Part shown: positions 57,568 through 64,000 of the stretch, piece after piece | Layout of the letters: the number at the start of each line of letters is the position of its first letter | How positions within the stretch are numbered: the stretch's first letter is position 1 | Source of the DNA: Triplophysa rosa | Lineage: Eukaryota > Chordata > Actinopteri > Cypriniformes > Nemacheilidae | NCBI RefSeq assembly: GCF_024868665.1 | Contig: NC_079906.1 | Location: 10,674,833 to 10,738,832 of the forward strand | Direction: 5' to 3' | DNA length: 64,000 bases | The notes under the pieces: model-generated | What the model was told of the DNA's origin: nothing | Databases searched by the model: none | What the model saw: the letters and a program-made list of their open reading frames with translations, nothing else | Made by a program: the position numbers and the translations under genes

Positions 57568-60389
57568 TAGAGCTGCACGGTTAATCGTTAAAAGATCGCG
57601 ATCTCGATTCAAACACCCACGCGATCTCATTAATGAAAATCAATGATTCTCGTGTCTAATGTACCTCGGACTAAAACCATAACGCTTCAATATGTGCTGG
57701 TGCTGCCGCAGAAGCAGAGATAGCATTATTATCATAAGGTATGTAACGACCAGGGGCGGATTTAGTGATTTGGGGGCCCTAGGCAAATCCATGTATGGGG
57801 GCCCCAACTATGCACCATTTTACTTTACTGCAACCCTTATTTTTCTTCCTCCTCAAAGCACACAACTTTTCTCCCCCAGTCAAAGTGACAGGGGAAAACT
57901 AAGCTTAATAAACACAGACACTGACTAATTAAAAAATATATAATAATTAATTCCGGAATGAAAAACATGGGATAAGTGTCTTAACAAAACACTTATAATA
58001 AAGTTCTAAAAAAATTTGATGAAATGAAAACTAATAAGTTATATAAAGCATTAAATTTATTCAATCAAACAGAAAAGTTGAAAATTTTAATATAAGCCTT
58101 TTTTATAAGACTTTTTCGCCCATAAGTAACCAGTCTAACTAAATGAGCAAAGCTCATTCACACCCTACGTTCTCTTGTAGTTCACTGAGCTTTGAACGAT
58201 TCACTGATCTCTTACATTCTATGTAAACGAATTGGTTCAAAGGAGTCATTTGATTGCGAGTCGTTCTGATCGCAATGTGCGTTCATACTGGCGAACTCGC
58301 TGTGTACAGAATAACGCTGATTCAACGAGCCAACTTCACAGCTAAAAACATTATAATGATGTACAGCAAGTTAATTTAGGAAATCTTTTCAAGAAATTCA
58401 AGTAAATGTAAATTGAACGTAAAACTCCTGAACAGACGTGAAACACAGCTAATACAGCTCCTAATATAGCTCTTTTACTGAACTCTTCAGCGTCTCACTG
58501 CTGGTAACGAAACAGCGCCTCCATTGTGGCGTAACTGCAGTTACAAATGACAATCTGTTTAATAATGCACGCAGTGTTTTTTGTGAAGACACTCGACATA
58601 TTTTTGACGAGAGTCTAAGGCAGCACGAAATTTGATTGAGGCGGCCGCCTCCAATTTCTTTATGCAGGAAAAACCCTGATCTGGGATTACTATCTACAAA
58701 GTGTGCCCTCTCTCCGTGTTTTTTGTGGTTAACGACCTTTCATGCATTTTAATGTGACCAAATTTCTGTACTAGTGTGTACAGTATGAATCGTTAGCACT
58801 GTACTGACGTTATTATATTATGTCTTTATGTGCCCATCGGTCTGCGCAGCGGAGTCAAACAACCTTTCTACCTTTGAACTGGCCGCCCTCTCCTACCAAG
58901 CGCACAGCGCTCTTTGTTTGACAGATGTTTTGGTCGTCATTCATTATAACTGTGTTGTCGGTGTTCATGGAGAAATACTCACTCGGCACATTTTCATTGC
59001 TCGTGGCCGGGAGAGTGCTGTGTCTGGCGGGAGAGAGAGGCGCTGCTGCTGTAGGAGCAGCGGTGGAGTTTGTGTGGGGAAAAAGCAGAGACTTTAGCAA
59101 CAATCTTTTGTAAATCGTCTTTTTTCCTCTCCGCTGGTGTAGCTGCGTTCTTGTTGTTTTATTTCCCTGCGACTTTAACTTCGTTTTGCAGCTAATGTAC
59201 CGCACAATGACACTCTTGCTGTGGGCAGTTCTACTAATTCCGCCGCTGCATTAACTTTCTCTAGCTGGTGTCGAACTCGTCTCGCGCATATACGGTGCTA
59301 ATGGAATGGTCCACTCTAATCTATAATGGGGGGAGTGCCTTCGTACAGATGTAATAACGTAAAACGTTAACAGGGATATCCCGACTATTTTGATGATTAC
59401 TTGGGGCTCTACGTGGCTGCTGACATGGCTTATTGGTTAAGTCCACCCCTTCCTTTTGGGGGCCCCTGGTAGCTCGGGGCCCCAGGCGATTGCCTACCTT
59501 TGCCTAATGGTAAGTCTGCCCCTGGTAACGACGTCACAAACAGTCTTTTCAACCACACACTATCATTATTTCTGTGTCCAATGATCACAGAAGTATTGGG
59601 ATTAAAGCAGAGAGTTGCCAACTCACAAGCATGAGACGCGTTTACAAGCTCCTACGCTGCCCAAATTAATCTCACACCAAACAACAGACCAACATATAAA
59701 GTAAATACAGCCTGACAACAAAACTGCTCTTATGAGTGTCTTTCTTACATTGTTCTAATATGCTTCACATCTTAACTAGTCAGGTCTGAAACGAAACTAT
59801 CAATTTTAGACCGTTTGTAGCGCTGACAAATCTGAGTGCACGTTTATATTGCGGTAAAACACGTCATCAGAGTGTGTGGCGCTTATCACTGTATTTACGC
59901 TAATAGAGAAGCTGCGCTATTAGAGCTTTTCATCAAGTTGCCAAAGTTATTTTAAACTGTTTACAGGTGAGAATACTGCATTGTTATGTTTATCAGTAGT
60001 GTCTTTCTTTAAAGACCCCTTCAAGCAGTCTGTAGATATCAGGCAAGACCTTTAATTGCAAGTGTCACCTTATGAATTTTTTTATACTGAGAAATATTTC
60101 ATATACATGTTAACTCAATGCATTAATACTTTTTAGGAAGTTAAACTTTTGCATTTAAAGTAAAAAAAAACACTTTAGTTAACTTATGGAATTTGTGGTA
60201 AAAAATTTCTCACTATAACTACTGTAGGTTAACCATAAAATATGTAATAATTTTGAAGCAAAGTCCTACGTATTACATACCTAAATAAACATTTTTTTTA
60301 GTCATCATTCAGAATAGTAAAAGAATCGCAATCTCTATTTGAAACAAAAGAATCGGGATTCTCAATTTATCCAGAATCGTGCAGCTCTA
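57568..60389. mobile_element. hAT element (TAGAGCTGCACG ends), outer of a nested pair
   Basis: TAGAGCTGCACGG at the left and CGTGCAGCTCTA at the right, with an exact duplication CTGTATAC at 57560-57567 and 60390-60397. Total 2822 bp, of which 1774 bp is an inserted second element, leaving about 1.05 kb of its own. No transposase recognised. Confidence 0.92.
57751..59524. mobile_element. hAT-type element (CAGGGGCGGA ends), inner of a nested pair
   Basis: It starts CAGGGGCGGATTTAG and ends GTAAGTCTGCCCCTG, flanked by an exact 8-bp duplication GTAACGAC at 57743-57750 and 59525-59532. 'gggggccc' and 'ggggcccc' recur inverted near the ends. The internal open frames (for example 58828-59205) have no motif I know. 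Confidence 0.9.
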
Positions 60390-60752
60390 CTGTATACCTA
60401 TAAACTATGAATTATTTACACAGGAGTTAATGAGCAATGTGACAGGAAAGTTATGAGGTAAATGGGGAAAGGAGAAGACAAGGCACATACAGTACACAGT
60501 ATTAAACACGATAGAAAACATTCGCCTAAACATTACGCTCAACATTAAACTAAACGACTGATTTTTGAAAAGTTATTTTTACATGAATGCACATAGCAGA
60601 CCAAAGCAACAGAGAAATCTGCAAAAACGCCTAAACCTTTTACTCACAAAAATAAAAACATGACATTTTTGGTTGCTATGTCAGCATACTTAAAAACACC
60701 TCAACAGCAGCAGGAAAGTATGATAAAGTATGAAAAGTTGTTTATTATTTAT

Positions 60753-61141
60753 TAAGGACGTAAGAGTATCAAAATATCACTGTACGATAATACCTTGGTG
60801 TAAAGTCCACGGTACGATATTTGTTGCAATGTTTAAAATGGCAAACGATGACTTGGAAACGTGCCATAAGCATCCTATTTTCTTTATCCTCTAATCATAA
60901 CTGTTGCTTAGAGGTATGAGTTATAGTATGAGATGGGTCAAATGACCTAAAAATCCCTTTTATAAAAAATATAATTGCACCAGATAGACCTTGACAAAGG
61001 TAACATCTATTTTTCTGTTAACATCATTCTTTATGCTAGGCCCGGAAGACCTATCATTTCATACAATCATGTGACCACGATAATATTGAGACTACTTTGC
61101 TATTGCGACAACACGATATTGATAATATTGTTACATCCCTA
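60753..61141. mobile_element. Small hAT-like element
   Basis: Left TAAGGACGTAA, right TTACATCCCTA (imperfect inverted ends), and an exact duplication TTATTTAT at 60745-60752 and 61142-61149. 389 bp. Inner 'acgatat'/'atatcgt'-type words mirror. Non-coding. Confidence 0.8.
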
Positions 61142-62030
61142 TTATTTATGGACCTTAACACACCACAATTTAGAGGAACGATTCAATTATTCCCATATGC
61201 TGCATATAAACAGCCATTTTTAACTCAGATTCTTGGTAAAAATACATCATATATGGTTGCATTGCAAAGTTCGCAAATTGTCAAACATATGCCTGAGCTT
61301 CTGATCACCATGTTAATTATCTCTTCCATCTGAAGATGTAATACCCATCCTAAAATGAAAAACTCACAGGAGTTTTTGACAGCACAGTCCCTCTGGACAA
61401 AACTCATATTATTGTGAAAAATTCAAGTCACAAAAATGGAGAGGTGACTTGCCGCCTTTGTGTTATGAGTGAAAGAACTATTAAGCGTGTTGCATTTGGG
61501 TCGCTGTGACCGTTTTGTATTGAAAATTGAATTTGGGGGATTTAGTTATGAAGGAGTACGGTTATACGTGTTCAGGGAATTGAAAAATTCTGCTATTTAG
61601 TATTTCAATCTCTTGAAGCACAAGGAAACATAATATGCCTTAAAGATGATGATCATAATATTCTGCTGAGTGATTCTATAATTACGGGTACATACCATGT
61701 CCATGGGGTGTATTTATCAATTTGACTAAATATTAATTTCAAGCAATGACCAATTTTATATTAGGTGATATTTCTCTTTCTTTTAATAAAGAAAGTTAGC
61801 AAATTCTTTAATTTATTTAGCAAAAAATGCAAATTATATACGGGAATTTGCAGTTTTTGTGCTGTCCGATTTCATGCATTTCAAGTTTGCTCTTCAAAAT
61901 TAACCCTAGAAGACATGTTTGTGTATATTATTTTCAGCATTATTTGTTCAAAATAATCATTAAAACATGATAAAGGTGTTTTTAAAACTATTTGAATCCT
62001 TAATAAACATAAAATTATTCACTTTGTGTG
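61142..62030. other. Unassigned AT-rich stretch
   Basis: No exon or named repeat recognised. It may belong to the larger unknown repeat that follows. Confidence 0.35.
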
Positions 62031-62925
62031 TGTCCGAGAAATCTTTGTCAACTATGTTACCCATTTATATAACCCCTATAAATCAGCAATGGTTTGCTCC
62101 AAATTCAAATAATCAACAATGTGTGATGCCACGCCCTTTTTGGCAGGAATTCTGAAGACAGTGTGGTAATTTTCAACTCCTCCTCTTCAATATTTCATCA
62201 AAATGATTGTCTGCATATGGAGTGGATTAATTGTTCATCAACTATGTTATCAACATTTTCTTGTGTATTTATCTTAGATGTTATAATCAACAAAATGTGA
62301 AGAAAGTACATAGAAATATAAGTTGATCAAGGTCATATGGTGACATGTTTAAGGTCTGTAGGGCCTAAAATGGGTCTAAAATGGAGGAAATGTCAACTAT
62401 GTTACCTGTCAACTATGTTACCCATCAAGTGTAACACAGTTGACAGGGATAACACGGTTGACAATGTTGTAAGGGTTTACTGGGTTTATGCTTATTAAGT
62501 CCATTGATTAAAAACATTAACTTGATTAAATTGATACTACACAGAAATTAAATTATAATATATAAAATTGTAATAAGGTAGTAATTACATAAATGCATGA
62601 TTTGAGTTATACTTATCAGGGAAGAAGTCAGCTGATCTGAAACCATTTTTTAATTATTGTTATTAAAATTTTGAATGATACAGGGATTAACTCAACAATA
62701 TTATCCATACACTGAATAAATCCTTATACTCTAGCTAGACTTAACGACATCATTATAGATATTTTCCATTCTACCCCTATAGCCTACTCATATTAACAAA
62801 CAATAATTTCATGGATCATTTTGATATGTTTCAGTGATTTGAAATGACAGTTTCCTGATGACATATGTAATTTTAGCCCTATCAATTATGCTATACACTA
62901 TTTCAAAACAGAGTAATTTCTGGTC

Positions 62926-63645
62926 TGTCATGGTCCTGCCTTCTTGTTTATGATTTTCTAGTCTTGTGGCAGGATCGTGACAGATCCCTTATGTTTAGTG
63001 TGAGAAAGTCATGGTTTGTTTATCATTGACATGCCATGTGCTTTCTTGTGTCTCGTCATTGGCCCCGCCCCTCTCGTTTCCCGTATTGCTTCCCTGCCGT
63101 GTCTCATGTTCCTCACCTGCCCCTCGTTTATTATCCTTTGTTTGTCTCCCTATAAAATATCCTCGTGTTCATTGTCCTGTGCTCGATCGTTGTTCTTGTA
63201 CCTACCTGGTTGTAGATGGCGGTGTGTTTTGCTCGTGTCCTTGATTCCTTGCCTTTCTGTGAAGTACGTGTTTGTTATTTACCCTGCCCTGCCTTTGTTA
63301 CCCTTCTGTGTTTTGGTAAGACGTTGTGTCGTGTTTAAGTTTTAGTTATGTTTGTCCTGCTGTTTTTGCCCCCTCAGTATTTTGGTTTCTGTTTTTATAT
63401 TAGTCCTGTCTTCGTTACCCCATTGTGGGTTTTTGTTTTGTGTTTTATTTGTTAAATAAATAATTTGTTAACCCCTTCACCGCTGCTGCCTGCATATGGG
63501 TTCTTCTCCACACAAACCGTTGAGAGAAGCACATGGCATGTCAAATGATAAACAAACCATGACTTTCTCACACTAAACATAAGGGATCTGTCACGATCCT
63601 GCCACAAGACTAGAAAATCATGAACAAGAAGGCAGGACTATGACA
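62926..63645 (+). mobile_element. Solo-LTR-like element with long terminal inverted repeats
   Basis: It starts TGTCATGGTCCTGCC and ends GGCAGGACTATGACA, flanked by TGGTC at 62921-62925 and 63646-63650, a 5-bp duplication as LTR retroelements make. It contains TATAAAA at 63151-63157 and AATAAA at 63455-63460 in promoter/polyA order on the plus strand. The inverted arms extend about 120 bp (62926-63050 against 63525-63645) with few mismatches, which is unusual for an LTR. A foldback DNA transposon is the alternative. No gag, pol or env sequence is present. Confidence 0.6.
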
Positions 63646-63657
63646 TGGTCTAGCGAG

Positions 63658-63789
63658 ATGAGGTTATCTGCTGCTGAGAAGCAGCGCCAGTACAGGGCTC
63701 GGCGTGATGCGGATCCTGAGAAAAGGGCTGCATATTTAAAGAAACAACGAGAAAAGTGGCATGGCTTAATTGCATCTGACAGATTGTAG
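63658..63789 (+). CDS. Short basic ORF, probably repeat-encoded fragment
   Basis: 43 codons from ATG at 63658 to TAG at 63789. It is strongly basic: RLSAAEKQRQYRARRDADPE then KRAAYLKKQREKW. This S-A-A-E-(K/R)-Q-R-x-Y-R-A-(K/R)-R-D-A-D-P pattern recurs in uncharacterised fish proteins I associate with repeats; I do not know its function. A helical nucleic-acid-binding role is only a guess. AATAAA lies about 17 nt after the stop. It may be the first exon of a longer repeat gene whose 5' part was displaced by the LTR-like insertion. Confidence 0.45.
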   Translation: MRLSAAEKQRQYRARRDADPEKRAAYLKKQREKWHGLIASDRL

Positions 63790-64000
63790 ATTTGTTATCA
63801 AAAATAAAGTTTTTATCATAAAGCAAGGTTTCTCTCTTCTTTTCCTAATGCTTCCCGTCAACTGTGTTACTTTGTTGTCAACTGTGTTACATGGGATTTT
63901 TGTGCCATAATTTGTTTAAATGTTGGCTGAACTGTAATAAAAATGATGGGGGACATTTTTAGAGAGCAAGGTCTGACATAATAATGTTGAATAACTCTAA

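Larger units (their letters stand above)
62047..63890. repeat. Cluster of GTCAACTRTGTTAC motifs in an unknown element
   Basis: The 14-bp motif or a close variant occurs at 62047, 62237, 62392, 62408, 62431 (reverse), 62449 (reverse), 63857 and 63877. Orientation changes within 62392-62462, making local inverted pairs. The cluster flanks the LTR-like insertion at 62926 and surrounds the short basic ORF at 63658. It is probably part of a dispersed repeat that continues beyond 64000. Confidence 0.6.

Noticed and set aside
58828..59205. Overlapping open frames as a candidate gene
   Set aside because: They lie inside the hAT-type element at 57751-59524, overlap on both strands and show no motif.
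1725..64000. A gene nested in an IPO11 intron, such as LRRC70, known in an IPO11 intron in mammals
   Set aside because: No leucine-rich-repeat open frame was seen in any intron in the window; it could lie outside.
53773..64000. Additional upstream IPO11 exons
   Set aside because: I searched by eye for the expected residues before YKLIRRR and found none; the intron probably extends past 64000.

Overview
The window is vertebrate nuclear DNA, most likely from a cypriniform (carp- or zebrafish-like) fish. The evidence is a multi-exon gene with long AT-rich introns, closest in translation to vertebrate importin-11, embedded in typical cyprinid repeats: Tc1-like and hAT elements with 8-bp target duplications, TTAA-flanked palindromic MITEs, L2-like LINE remnants and tRNA-derived SINEs. 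No bacterial genes, rRNA, functional tRNA gene or CRISPR array is seen.

One host gene is recognised: the central to C-terminal part of IPO11 (importin-11), on the minus strand. Fourteen consecutive coding exons run from 53772 down to 411. I placed every junction by eye. All reading phases join without a stop or frameshift, giving about 433 codons. Thirteen exons read outward from introns with GT-AG ends. One 285-bp intron (44585-44869) has AT-AC ends with a near-ideal U12 donor and branch site. The N-terminal half lies above 64000 and the last roughly 50 residues lie below position 1.

Layout by intron, from low coordinates: 0.4-12.6 kb has a rearranged Tc1 copy (3.4-4.3 kb) and a 2.6-kb transposon nested in another repeat (6.7-9.7 kb). 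12.6-22.2 kb has small MITEs and a Tc1 fragment split by a hAT element (20.1-21.2 kb). 22.2-33.3 kb has a three-layer nest at 23.5-25.8 kb (old repeat, hAT with BED-finger ORF, foldback MITE), TTAA MITEs and SINEs. 33.4-44.5 kb has several MITEs. 44.9-53.6 kb has two more copies of the old repeat, one with a foldback and a 252-bp TIR insert, the other split by an L2-like LINE. 53.8-64 kb has six non-autonomous hAT-type elements, mostly with perfect 8-bp duplications, and a terminal region with a solo-LTR-like element inside an unrecognised repeat rich in a 14-bp motif.

The most notable observations are the AT-AC intron in IPO11, the nested transposons that can be dated relative to each other, the head-to-head Tc1 copy, and the motif-rich unknown element at 62.0-63.9 kb. 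No convincing new biological system beyond these was found.
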